This document shows positions 56,121-64,000 of a DNA stretch of 64,000 bases, piece by piece; within the stretch, counting starts at the first letter, position 1; every line of letters starts with the position of its first letter. The notes beneath the pieces were generated by a model. It saw only the letters and a program-made list of their open reading frames with translations, searched no databases and was not told the DNA's origin. The stretch is from contig NZ_JAANAS010000039.1 of the NCBI RefSeq assembly GCF_011089875.1, positions 124,001-188,000 on the forward strand, read 5' to 3'. A program made the translations under genes and the position numbers. The DNA is from Psychroflexus maritimus. GTDB lineage: Bacteria > Bacteroidota > Bacteroidia > Flavobacteriales > Flavobacteriaceae.

Positions 56121-56505
56121 GTTAACCACAGAGGTACAACGTTCACAGAGAGACTCATTTAAAATTGATTTACTCTCGCAAAGCCACTAAGACGCAAAGT
56201 AATAACACTTTAAACCTGTTAGCTACAGAGGCACAAAGAACACAGTGAAACTCATTCAAAATTTATAAATAATATTCAATCTTACTAATCATACTTTCAT
56301 TTGTTATTTTGCACGAGGTTACGAGATGTGGAATCTTTAGATTTGGATTTCAGAACATGCATTTAGTTACAGAGTGTGTTTATAGCTTTAACCTATAGAG
56401 ATTCCGTATAAAATTTTTGAAATGAAAATTTTTACGGAATGACAAATCGGGTGATTTTCGATAATCCAGAACAGATTTATTCTCGCAAAGCCACTAAGGC
56501 GAAAA
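56121..56505. repeat. Interspersed CACAAAG/CGCAAAG repeat cluster
   Basis: Copies of module A (TTAACCACAGAGGTACAACG at 56122-56141; AGCTACAGAGGCACAAAG at 56221-56238) and module B (ACTCTCGCAAAGCCACTAAG at 56171-56190; TTCTCGCAAAGCCACTAAGG at 56480-56499) are scattered over nearly 400 bases. Together with the hairpin repeat 56401-56440 they fill the 590-base non-coding region between arsC and prfB. Confidence 0.75.
56401..56440. repeat. Imperfect inverted repeat
   Basis: ATTCCGTA (56401-56408) and TACGGAAT (56433-56440) form the ends of a longer A+T-rich hairpin with inner AAATTTTT/AAAATTTTT pairs. It is embedded in the repeat region. It resembles small palindromic repeats rather than a terminator. 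Confidence 0.4.
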
Positions 56506-56583
56506 GTTTCTGAGATAAAAGTTGAAAAGCGTTGAACTTACCAACACTCCTACCTTCTAAGCTTCAAACCTTAAACTAAAAAA

Positions 56584-57694
56584 CTAAAGCTTCTCCTCTC
56601 CTACTTCATTCTGCCCCATCATCATCAAATAAGCTTTCAAAAAGGGGTCGATATTTCCGTTCATCACATCATCTACATTTCCTGTTTCGTGGCTTGTTCT
56701 AACATCTTTCACCAACTTATAAGGATGCATGACATAATTTCTAATTTGCGAACCCCATTCTATGCTTTTCTTATTTGATTCTATCTCTTTTCTAGCTGCT
56801 TGTTGCTTTTCTAATTCAATTTGGTATAATTGAGATTTCAACATTTGCATAGCTTTTTGTCTATTCTCTAATTGCGAACGAGTTTCAGAATTATGAATTA
56901 CAATTCCAGAGGGATGGTGAGTCAAAATAGCTTTGGTTTCAACTTTGTTTACATTCTGCCCTCCCGCACCACCTGAGCGTGCAAAATCCCAATTTATATC
57001 AGCCGGGTTGATTTCAATTTCAATACTATCATCGGCTAATGGATATACATATATTGAAGCAAAAGAGGTATGTCGTTTAGCGTTACTATCAAAAGGAGAA
57101 ATTCGCACTAAGCGGTGAACACCATTTTCGCCTTTCAGCCATCCAAAAGCAAATTCGCCATCCAATTGAAGAGTAACAGTTTTAATTCCAGCTACATCGC
57201 CTTCTTGATGGTTAAGTTCAGAAATTTTATAGCCTCTGCGTTCTGCCCACATAATATACATACGCATAAGCATTTGTGCCCAATCGCAACTTTCAGTGCC
57301 TCCCGCTCCTGCGGTAATTTGAACAATAGCCGAAAGTTGGTCGCCTTCTTCAGAAAGCATATTTTTAAATTCTAATTCTTCAATATGCACCTTGGCTTTT
57401 TCAAAGCGATTCATCACATCATCTTCTGTGGATTCTCCTTCTTTGTGAAACTCAAAAATCACCTCTAAATCTTCTACCAATTCTTCGCAAAGCTCAAAAT
57501 CTTTTACCCATTGCTTTTTCGCATTGAGTTCTTGCATAAAGGCTTGTGCTTTTTGTGGGTTATCCCAAAAATCGGGAGATAAAGTTTTCTCCTCTTCGTT
57601 TGCTATTTCAACTCGCTTATTAGCTAAGTCAAAGATATTGGTTTAAAGCAGTGAGACGTTTTTTGAAATCAGCTATATGGTCATGGTTGATCAT
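56584..57694 (-). CDS. prfB: Peptide chain release factor 2 with programmed +1 frameshift
   Basis: RF2 ends translation at UGA and UAA. It is encoded in two frames: the first starts at the ATG at 57694 (MINHDHIADFKKRL) and stops after 21 codons at a TGA (57629-57631); ribosomes must slip +1 at CTT-TGA-C (57628-57634) to continue into the long frame. The result is a 369-residue protein with the GGQ motif (ARSGGAGGQNVNKVETK) and the SPFDSNAKRHTSFASI tRNA-mimic region. The frameshift gives autoregulation by RF2 level. The purine-rich SD-like stimulator found in E. coli is absent upstream of the site. Confidence 0.95.
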
Positions 57695-57842
57695 TGTTTT
57701 TAGTTTTGAAGCAAATGTAAGTTAAAATATGAGATTTTCATAATTCAATTGTTGTAGTCGCTTTAAATTAATGCGTAAAAACTGATTTACATCATTTTAA
57801 ATTAAACGGTTTAATCTGAAATTTGTATCAAAATAAGAAAAG

Positions 57843-60230
57843 TTGACTACTAAGGTAAATTGTTTCCACTGTGGAGATGAATGTATTTCAGGGGAAATTG
57901 TTAAAGACGAAAAAGATTTTTGCTGTTCGGGTTGTAAAACTGTTTATGAAATTTTTTCTGAAAACGATTTAAGTTGCTACTACGACTTAGAACAGAATCC
58001 TGGAGCAACTCCCGAATTTACAGACGATCGATTTAACTTTCTTGAGAATGAACAAATTCAAGAAAAACTGATTGAATTTACCGATGGTGAAACCGAAATT
58101 GTTCAACTTTATATTCCTCATATTCATTGCTCTTCTTGTATTTGGATTTTAGAAAATTTACAAAAACTGAATGCTGGAATTATTAGCGGACAAGTAAATT
58201 TTCCTGAAAAGACTGTAAGTATAACTTATAAGAAACAAAAAGTAAGTTTAAAAGAAGTGGTTATCCTTTTAGCTTCTATTGGTTACCAACCTTACATTAG
58301 TCTAGAAGATTTTGATAAAAGCGAAAAAATTAAAGACCGAAGTCTTATTTATAAAATTGGAATTGCAGGTTTTGCTTTCGGAAATGTCATGTTTCTCTCC
58401 TTTCCAGAATATTTTGAAGTTAGTGAATATTGGCTAGAACAATACAAACCCTTATTTAGGTGGCTGATGTTTGCCTTTTCCTTACCAGTTGTTTTTTACG
58501 CTGGGCAAGATTTCTTTATCTCTTCGTACAAAGGGATTAAATCAAAAACGCTGAATATCGATACTCCTATTGCATTGGGTATTAGTGTTTTATTTATTCG
58601 AAGTACAGCTGAAATTCTATTTGATTTAGGTACTGGTTTTTTTGATAGCCTAACTGGTTTAGTGTTTTTTTTACTATTAGGAAAGTTAGTGCAACAAAAA
58701 ACCTATTCATTCCTTTCATTTGAAAGGGATTACAAATCTTATTTCCCAATTGCAGTAACTAAAATTAATGAGAATGGTAGTGAAGAAAATCTACCGATTT
58801 ATAACATTAACAAAGGCGATCGAATTCTTATAAGAAATGGCGAACTAATTCCCGTAGATGGGGTGTTGGTTAAAGGAAAAGCTAGCTTAGATTATTCGTT
58901 TGTTACCGGTGAAGCTAAAGCCGTTGAAAAAAACTTAGGTGATAAAATTTACGCCGGAGGAAAACAAAAATCGAGTGTTATTGAACTTATTGCCGATAAG
59001 TCTGTTGAGCAGAGTTATCTTACTCAACTTTGGTCGAAAGATGCTTTTCAAAAAAATCATCAATTAGAATACCAAACACTAATTAATAAAATAAGTAAGC
59101 ACTTTACTTTAGTAGTATTAACAATTGCTTTTTTATCTACTATTTTTTGGTTGATTTATGATGCGTCTCTTGCTTTGAATGTGTTTACGGCAGTTTTAAT
59201 TATTGCTTGCCCATGTGCTATTGCCTTAGCAAGCCCATTTACTTTAGGCAATCTACTTCGCATATTTGGAAAAAACGGTTTCTATGTAAAAGACGCAGCA
59301 AGCCTTGAAAAAATGGCCGAACTAAACACTTTTGTTTTTGATAAAACAGGAACTTTGACTACAAATGCAGGAAGTAAAATTACTTATGAAGGCGTTGATT
59401 TAAGCAATGAGGAAGAAAGTTTGGTGAAAAGTACGCTTAGAAACTCAAATCACCCTCTTAGTAGAAAATTATATGAATTTCTGCAATCGCAGGACATACA
59501 AACCATAGATGACTATAACGAACATATTGGTAAAGGGATTGAAGCTAAAATTAATCAACAACACATTAAATTAGGTTCAAGCAATTTTGTTGAAAATCCG
59601 TTGACGCAAACAGCACAAGAAACCGCAGTTTATTATTCTAAAGATAACAATTACAAGGGTAAATTTGTTTTTAAATCGGCTTACCGTGAAGGGGTTTGGG
59701 ATTTAATTCATCAAATGAAGAAAGAAAATCAAATTTTAGTTCTTTCTGGAGATAATAGTGGAGAAAGACAATATTTAGAGGAAAAGTTGCCTTTTGAAAC
59801 ACAAGTGTTTTTTAATCAAAAACCAGAAGATAAGTTAATGAAGATTGCCAAACTTCAAAAAAACCAACAACACGTGGCTATGATTGGCGATGGTTTAAAT
59901 GACGCAGGAGCTTTAAAACAAAGCGATGTAGGAATTGCAATTGCTGAAAACATCAATGTGTTTACGCCGGCTTGCGATGCTATTCTGGATGCTAAAAATT
60001 TACCTTTGCTAAATGATTTTGTTAAACTTTCCAGAAAAGGGATGAAAATCATTAAAACTGCTTTTGTACTATCGTTTTTTTATAATGTGATAGGTTTATA
60101 TTTTGCAGTTACAGGGCAATTAATGCCTGTAATAGCAGCTATTTTAATGCCATTGAGTTCGGTGAGTATTGTGGCGTTTACCAGCATTGCTACCAATTGG
60201 GTAACAAGGAATCTTAAGTCTATGACATAG
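57843..60230 (+). CDS. ccoI: CcoI/FixI-type copper-transporting P1B ATPase
   Basis: The 795-residue membrane pump supplies copper to cbb3 oxidase. It starts at TTG (57843). It has an N-terminal Cys-rich segment (CFHCGDEC, FCCSGCKTVYEIFS), a heavy-metal-associated domain with HCSSCIWIL, the CPC motif in IIACPCAIALA (about residue 456), phosphorylation motif DKTGTLT (about residue 500) and GDGLNDAGAL. Flavobacterial ccoI is usually followed by ccoS and ccoNOP; here none of these is next to it. It ends 11 bases inside the opposing ECF gene. Confidence 0.82.
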   Translation: MTTKVNCFHCGDECISGEIVKDEKDFCCSGCKTVYEIFSENDLSCYYDLEQNPGATPEFTDDRFNFLENEQIQEKLIEFTDGETEIVQLYIPHIHCSSCIWILENLQKLNAGIISGQVNFPEKTVSITYKKQKVSLKEVVILLASIGYQPYISLEDFDKSEKIKDRSLIYKIGIAGFAFGNVMFLSFPEYFEVSEYWLEQYKPLFRWLMFAFSLPVVFYAGQDFFISSYKGIKSKTLNIDTPIALGISVLFIRSTAEILFDLGTGFFDSLTGLVFFLLLGKLVQQKTYSFLSFERDYKSYFPIAVTKINENGSEENLPIYNINKGDRILIRNGELIPVDGVLVKGKASLDYSFVTGEAKAVEKNLGDKIYAGGKQKSSVIELIADKSVEQSYLTQLWSKDAFQKNHQLEYQTLINKISKHFTLVVLTIAFLSTIFWLIYDASLALNVFTAVLIIACPCAIALASPFTLGNLLRIFGKNGFYVKDAASLEKMAELNTFVFDKTGTLTTNAGSKITYEGVDLSNEEESLVKSTLRNSNHPLSRKLYEFLQSQDIQTIDDYNEHIGKGIEAKINQQHIKLGSSNFVENPLTQTAQETAVYYSKDNNYKGKFVFKSAYREGVWDLIHQMKKENQILVLSGDNSGERQYLEEKLPFETQVFFNQKPEDKLMKIAKLQKNQQHVAMIGDGLNDAGALKQSDVGIAIAENINVFTPACDAILDAKNLPLLNDFVKLSRKGMKIIKTAFVLSFFYNVIGLYFAVTGQLMPVIAAILMPLSSVSIVAFTSIATNWVTRNLKSMT

Positions 60231-60759
60231 GGTTTAATTGTTTGAATAAGCTTTTTCTTGCTCTTAAAGATCTTACTTTTAAATTATTAACAGGAATACC
60301 AAGCTCTTGTGAGATAGCTTTAAAACTCATTTCCTTAAAGTATCTTAATTCTATAATTTCTTGGTATTGAGCAGGTAGTTTTTTAATTTCTAGAACTAAC
60401 AAATTAGCATATTGATTTTTAATCATTTCGTCTTCAATAGAAGGAACTTCGTCAGAAATTTGTTTTTTTGTACTTTCGTACATCGGCTCAGTGCGTATTT
60501 TTTTCTTTCTATTTTCGTCAATTGCTAAATTCCTTGCAATCTGAATCAGCCAAGTCCTAAATGCATAGGTTTCTTTATAAGTATTAATTTTATCAAAGGC
60601 TTTAGCAAAAGTTTGAATACAAATTTCTTCTGCTAAATATGAGTCTTTATATTTATTAATCAAATAGTTTTTAACGTATTCCCAATGAGTTTTTAGCAGA
60701 TAATTATATCCCGCATAATCGCCTGATTTTGCTATATTGATGTAATCACTTTCTAGCAT
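60220..60759 (-). CDS. ECF-type RNA polymerase sigma factor
   Basis: The 179-residue protein has region 2 (DSYLAEEICIQTFAKAFDKI, FRTWLIQIARNLAIDENRKK) and region 4 (LPAQYQEIIELRYFKEMSFK, NLKVRSLRARKSLF). Downstream on the same strand no anti-sigma gene is seen, because the 3' end meets ccoI. It is the second ECF factor of the window and is only distantly related to the one at 9375. Its 265-base upstream region has no obvious promoter. Confidence 0.9.
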   Translation of the reverse strand: MLESDYINIAKSGDYAGYNYLLKTHWEYVKNYLINKYKDSYLAEEICIQTFAKAFDKINTYKETYAFRTWLIQIARNLAIDENRKKKIRTEPMYESTKKQISDEVPSIEDEMIKNQYANLLVLEIKKLPAQYQEIIELRYFKEMSFKAISQELGIPVNNLKVRSLRARKSLFKQLNPMS

Positions 60760-61024
60760 GGGGAAAGATGTTTGTAAATTTAATTTCTAAAAAGATTTAA
60801 TTTAAAGATACTTAAACGCTATAAAAACCGTACTATAAATAACACAAGAAGCGTAAATTTATTTAATTATTTACTTTTTCGTTTAGTGAAAAATAGTAGA
60901 TTATCAAAGCGTATCCTATAAGATGATGGAGTTTAATTTATAACTATGCAATATTTAAATAGTATCAATGGAAAACATTTTAACGTTTACAACAGCAAGT
61001 AAAAGTCGAATTTTGAAAATTATA

Positions 61025-61231
61025 CTATACTTTACTCACATTATCTTTCTTGCAGTCTTGTTCATCGGGTAGTTTTCCACAAAAACTACAAGATTCTCCA
61101 GATTTGTTAAGGAATGGACTTTGACTTGCGCAAGTTCCAGCAAATTTACCATCTTTCTTACCCCATATTTTGATAGCAATGCCTGCAAAACATAGTCCTA
61201 AAATTGCGAATGTGATTAAAAATAATTCCAT
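61025..61231 (-). CDS. Small membrane-anchored Cys-rich protein
   Basis: The 68-residue product has one N-terminal hydrophobic segment (ELFLITFAILGLCFAGIAI), then a short tail with five Cys residues: GTCASQSPFLN, then SCSFCGKLPDEQDC. The spaced Cys could bind a metal or an Fe-S cofactor. Similar small proteins occur in many Flavobacteriia under names such as membrane or secreted protein. It lies downstream of mutB on the same strand, separated by 130 bases. Confidence 0.7.
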   Translation of the reverse strand: MELFLITFAILGLCFAGIAIKIWGKKDGKFAGTCASQSPFLNKSGESCSFCGKLPDEQDCKKDNVSKV

Positions 61232-61362
61232 GATACAAAGATACTAAATAGCTTTAATTAAAACCAATTTTTAAGTGAATTTGGCAATTTTTACATATTT
61301 GTTTTTAAACCATACCAAAAACACAATATAATTTTAGACTTAAGCTTGAGTAAACTAATTGA

Positions 61363-63486
61363 TCACTCATCAATTAAAATATCTAAAATCTGAATTGCAG
61401 CTTCGCTTACTTTTGTACCTGGACCAAAAACAGCTACCGCTCCAGCATCAAAAAGAAATTCGTAATCTGCTGAAGGTATAACCCCACCAACAATGACCAT
61501 AATATCTTCACGGTTGTACTTTTTTAGTTCTTCAACTACCTGAGGCACTAAGGTTTTATGGCCCGCAGCTAAAGAAGACACCCCTAAAATATGAACATCA
61601 TTTTCTACCGCTTGTTTAGCCGCTTCTGATGGAGTTTGGAATAAAGGACCAACATCTACATCAAATCCTACATCGGCATAGCCTGTAGCTACAACTTTTG
61701 CTCCTCTGTCGTGACCATCCTGCCCCATTTTAGCAATCATAATTCGTGGTCTTCTTCCTTCTAATTCGGCAAATTTGTCGGCCAATTCTCGTGCTTTATT
61801 AAAGGATACATCTTCTTTCATTTCACTGCTATAAACTCCACTAAAGGATTGTATTTTTGCTTTATGTCTTCCAAAAACTTCTTCTAAAGCATCACTAATT
61901 TCTCCAAGTGTTGCTCTTTCTTTAGCAGCTTCTACTGCAAGGGCAAGTAAATTTCCTTTTCCTGTCTGTGCTGCTTCAGTTAAAGCTTTCAACTTTTGAT
62001 TCACCAAATCGCAATTTCTAGTGGCTTTGATTTTTTCTAACTTTTCAATTTGTTGCTTTCTTACCGTTTGGTTATCAACTTCCAAAGTAACAATTGGGTC
62101 TTCTTTGGGAAGTCGGTATTTATTTACCCCAACAATTGTCTCTACGCCACTATCAATTCTAGCTTGTTTAACTGCTGCTGCTTGTTCTATGCGCAATTTA
62201 GGAATGCCTTCTTCAATAGCTTTTGTCATTCCACCAAGCTCTTCAACTTCCTGAATTAATTCCCAAGCTTTATGTGCTATTTCATGAGTCAATTTTTCTA
62301 CGTAATAACTACCTGCCCAAGGATCAACGGTTTTGGTAATTCCTGTTTCATCTTGCAAATACAACTGGGTATTTCTAGCAATTCTTGCAGAAAAATCAGT
62401 AGGTAAAGCAATGGCTTCATCTAAAGCGTTGGTGTGTAAAGATTGGGTTCCGCCAAATGCTGCCGCCGAAGCTTCAATACAAGTTCTAGCAACGTTATTA
62501 AATGGGTCTTGCTCGGTTAGACTGTATCCGCTGGTTTGGCAGTGGGTTCTTAAAGAAAGAGATTTCGGGTTTTTAGGATTGAACTGCTTGACTAATTTAG
62601 CCCAAAGCATTCGCGCTGCTCTCATTTTAGCAATTTCCATAAAATGGTTCATACCTATTCCCCAGAAAAAAGAAAGCCTAGGCGCAAACGAATCTATATC
62701 CATCCCAGCTTCAATTCCTTTTCTGATGTACTCTAAACCATCAGCTAACGTGTAAGCTAATTCAATATCTGCGGTAGCTCCAGCTTCTTGCATGTGGTAA
62801 CCAGAAATACTAATACTATTAAATTTTGGCATATTTTTAGAAGTAAATTCAAAAATATCTGAAATTACTTTCATGGAAGGGGTTGGAGGATAAATGTAGG
62901 TATTTCTTACCATAAACTCCTTCAAAATATCATTCTGAATGGTTCCTGAAAGTTGTTCTTGTTGAACTCCACTTTCTTCTGCAGCCACAATGTAAAAGGC
63001 TAAAACAGGTAGTACGGCTCCATTCATAGTCATAGAAACCGACATTTGATCTAAAGGGATTTGATCAAAAAGCACTTTCATATCTTCAACAGAATCAATG
63101 GCCACGCCAGCTTTTCCTACATCTCCTACTACTCTTTCATGGTCTGAGTCATATCCTCTATGCGTGGGTAAATCAAAAGCCACTGAAAGTCCTTTTTGTC
63201 CTGCTGCCAAATTTCTTCGGTAAAAAGAATTACTCTCTTCAGCGGTTGAAAAACCAGCATACTGACGAATTGTCCAAGGCCTAGAAACATACATCGTAGA
63301 ATAAGGTCCGCGTAAATACGGAGGAATTCCAGCCACGAAATCAAGGTGCTCTAAATTTTCTAAATGAGCTTCAGAATAAGTAGCTTCCAAGTCAATTTTT
63401 TCAGCAGTTTGAAAAGTTTTACCAGAAACAGCTGAATTTACTTGAGGTGATTTTAATTTAAGTGATTGTATATCTTTACGTTTCAT
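61363..63486 (-). CDS. mutB: Methylmalonyl-CoA mutase, large subunit
   Basis: The 707-residue B12 enzyme interconverts methylmalonyl-CoA and succinyl-CoA in propionate metabolism. It has the substrate barrel ([51 protein letters not shown]) and the C-terminal B12-binding domain with the DxHxxG base-off motif GQDGHDRG (His592). It is 11 bases downstream of the small subunit, in the same operon. The length is normal. Confidence 0.97.
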   Translation of the reverse strand: MKRKDIQSLKLKSPQVNSAVSGKTFQTAEKIDLEATYSEAHLENLEHLDFVAGIPPYLRGPYSTMYVSRPWTIRQYAGFSTAEESNSFYRRNLAAGQKGLSVAFDLPTHRGYDSDHERVVGDVGKAGVAIDSVEDMKVLFDQIPLDQMSVSMTMNGAVLPVLAFYIVAAEESGVQQEQLSGTIQNDILKEFMVRNTYIYPPTPSMKVISDIFEFTSKNMPKFNSISISGYHMQEAGATADIELAYTLADGLEYIRKGIEAGMDIDSFAPRLSFFWGIGMNHFMEIAKMRAARMLWAKLVKQFNPKNPKSLSLRTHCQTSGYSLTEQDPFNNVARTCIEASAAAFGGTQSLHTNALDEAIALPTDFSARIARNTQLYLQDETGITKTVDPWAGSYYVEKLTHEIAHKAWELIQEVEELGGMTKAIEEGIPKLRIEQAAAVKQARIDSGVETIVGVNKYRLPKEDPIVTLEVDNQTVRKQQIEKLEKIKATRNCDLVNQKLKALTEAAQTGKGNLLALAVEAAKERATLGEISDALEEVFGRHKAKIQSFSGVYSSEMKEDVSFNKARELADKFAELEGRRPRIMIAKMGQDGHDRGAKVVATGYADVGFDVDVGPLFQTPSEAAKQAVENDVHILGVSSLAAGHKTLVPQVVEELKKYNREDIMVIVGGVIPSADYEFLFDAGAVAVFGPGTKVSEAAIQILDILIDE

Positions 63487-63497
63487 TTCTTTTTCAA

Positions 63498-64000
63498 TTA
63501 TTCGTTACCCATTCTTTCCTGCTCAATTTCTTCAGCAATTCTACGTTCTATGATAGGTTCAATAAGTGTTTTTCTACTTTGTTTTTCTATAAAAGGTGAA
63601 ATTTCTAATTCCCTTTTCATTCGATCAGCTGGATTTTTATATTTATTTGTTCCCACCAATATTAATTCACCCGTTTCTACAGCTTTAATTTCTTCGGATG
63701 AGGAAGCCTTAATTTTCTGTTGGATTTTCCCATCAAATAGTTGTTGAATATACCCCCCACCTTGCTCTAATTGTTTAAAAATTTCCCAAGCACTTTCATT
63801 GAATTGACTTATCAACGAATCGATGTAATACACTCCATCGGTAGGGTTTTTTACCTTATCAAAATAGCTTTCTTCTTTCAACATTAACAATTGATTTCTA
63901 GAAATTCGCTCACCAAAGTCGTTTGATTTATGGTAAATTTCATCGTAAGCTAAATTAGCCACTACATGACTTCCTCCTAAAACAGCCGACATGCATTCTG
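63498..64000 (-). CDS. mutA: Methylmalonyl-CoA mutase, small subunit (5' end outside the window)
   Basis: The 3' portion of the small subunit is present: [37 protein letters not shown] and [13 protein letters not shown] match the mutase family, whose small subunit keeps the substrate-like barrel but has lost catalysis. The frame runs to the window edge, so the N-terminal part is not visible. It is followed by mutB after 11 bases. Confidence 0.88.
   Translation of the reverse strand, partial: ECMSAVLGGSHVVANLAYDEIYHKSNDFGERISRNQLLMLKEESYFDKVKNPTDGVYYIDSLISQFNESAWEIFKQLEQGGGYIQQLFDGKIQQKIKASSSEEIKAVETGELILVGTNKYKNPADRMKRELEISPFIEKQSRKTLIEPIIERRIAEEIEQERMGNE

Noticed and set aside
55491-56505. 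arsC as cargo of a composite transposon bounded by the repeat clusters
   Set aside because: Clusters have the same orientation of modules, no terminal inverted repeats or transposase, and the same clusters occur without cargo at 38441.
56584-57537. A prfB start at the internal Met at 57537
   Set aside because: It would drop the conserved N-terminal domain; the upstream leader with CTT-TGA-C clearly continues the family sequence in the other frame.
60968-61072. A 34-codon hydrophobic frame on the + strand opposite the Cys-rich small protein
   Set aside because: It overlaps the 3' end of the better supported minus-strand gene and has no promoter or coupling signal.

Overview
The window reads as chromosomal DNA of a low-GC member of the Flavobacteriia (Bacteroidota). 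The evidence is: type IX secretion sorting domains (type B on the product at 17791-20148, type A on the product at 42094-43044); promoters of the TTTG-N19-TAnnTTTG type in front of tRNA genes; almost no Shine-Dalgarno sequences; a prfB frameshift site without an SD-like stimulator; DUF4252 lipoproteins behind an ECF sigma factor; two-component regulators with beta-propeller sensors; a candidate Flavo-1-like RNA; and short, A+T-rich intergenic regions. No prophage, complete insertion sequence, CRISPR array or rRNA operon is present, so most of the window is ordinary core genome with small accessory scars.

Layout, left to right. 0-10 kb: LolD-type ABC ATPase, an ArsC-like protein without the catalytic Cys, an FAD oxidoreductase, a nitroreductase, a secreted ExbD-periplasmic-domain-like protein, a NarL-type response regulator facing a 986-residue propeller histidine kinase, and an S41 protease lipoprotein. 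9.4-11.4 kb: an ECF sigma / anti-sigma-like / DUF4252 / DUF4252 operon. 11.7-22.8 kb: SF2 helicase, YebC, Lrp, M14 peptidase, an XRE regulator with a cluster of palindromic operators, a large T9SS type-B protein, UvrB and RdgB. 23.1-29.4 kb: tRNA-Ser and tRNA-Pro, an ABC-2 exporter, a PLP desulfhydrase/deaminase, a glucosaminidase, HemL, and a tRNA-Arg locus carrying a GIY-YIG nuclease ORF and tRNA fragments. 29.5-41.9 kb: OmpA lipoprotein, an exported KatG, a decayed trehalose-phosphatase, DUF2891, a GlmU-like protein, a flippase, uridine kinase, a repeat cluster, Smr protein, a TM2/DUF4870-like/DUF2752 operon and a cyclophilin-FKBP fusion. 42-50 kb: a T9SS protein preceded by an ORF broken at a G10 tract, a MITE-like element, a LytTR/LytS pair, a second OmpA lipoprotein, Upp and UvrA. 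50.5-64 kb: RluA, lipoamide dehydrogenase, a MarR-nitroreductase-YceI operon, ArsC between repeat clusters, PrfB, a CcoI-type copper ATPase, a second ECF sigma factor, and methylmalonyl-CoA mutase, whose small subunit runs off the window.

Themes. Envelope and stress functions dominate: two OmpA lipoproteins, a LysM glucosaminidase, a LolD-type ATPase, exported KatG, ECF sigma modules and the MarR operon. UvrA and UvrB are both here but 25 kb apart. The most unusual part is the tRNA-Arg locus (28838-29416). There a small GIY-YIG ORF takes its last Gly codon and stop codon from a partial tRNA copy that begins at the D-loop GG, and two tRNA-Arg-like copies have their anticodon arms replaced by a CCCGAC/GTCGGG hairpin. 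A tRNA-Pro fragment at 23384, also beginning at the D-loop GG and also carrying a replaced anticodon arm, looks like the scar of a related event. All functional calls come from reading motifs; no database search was possible.
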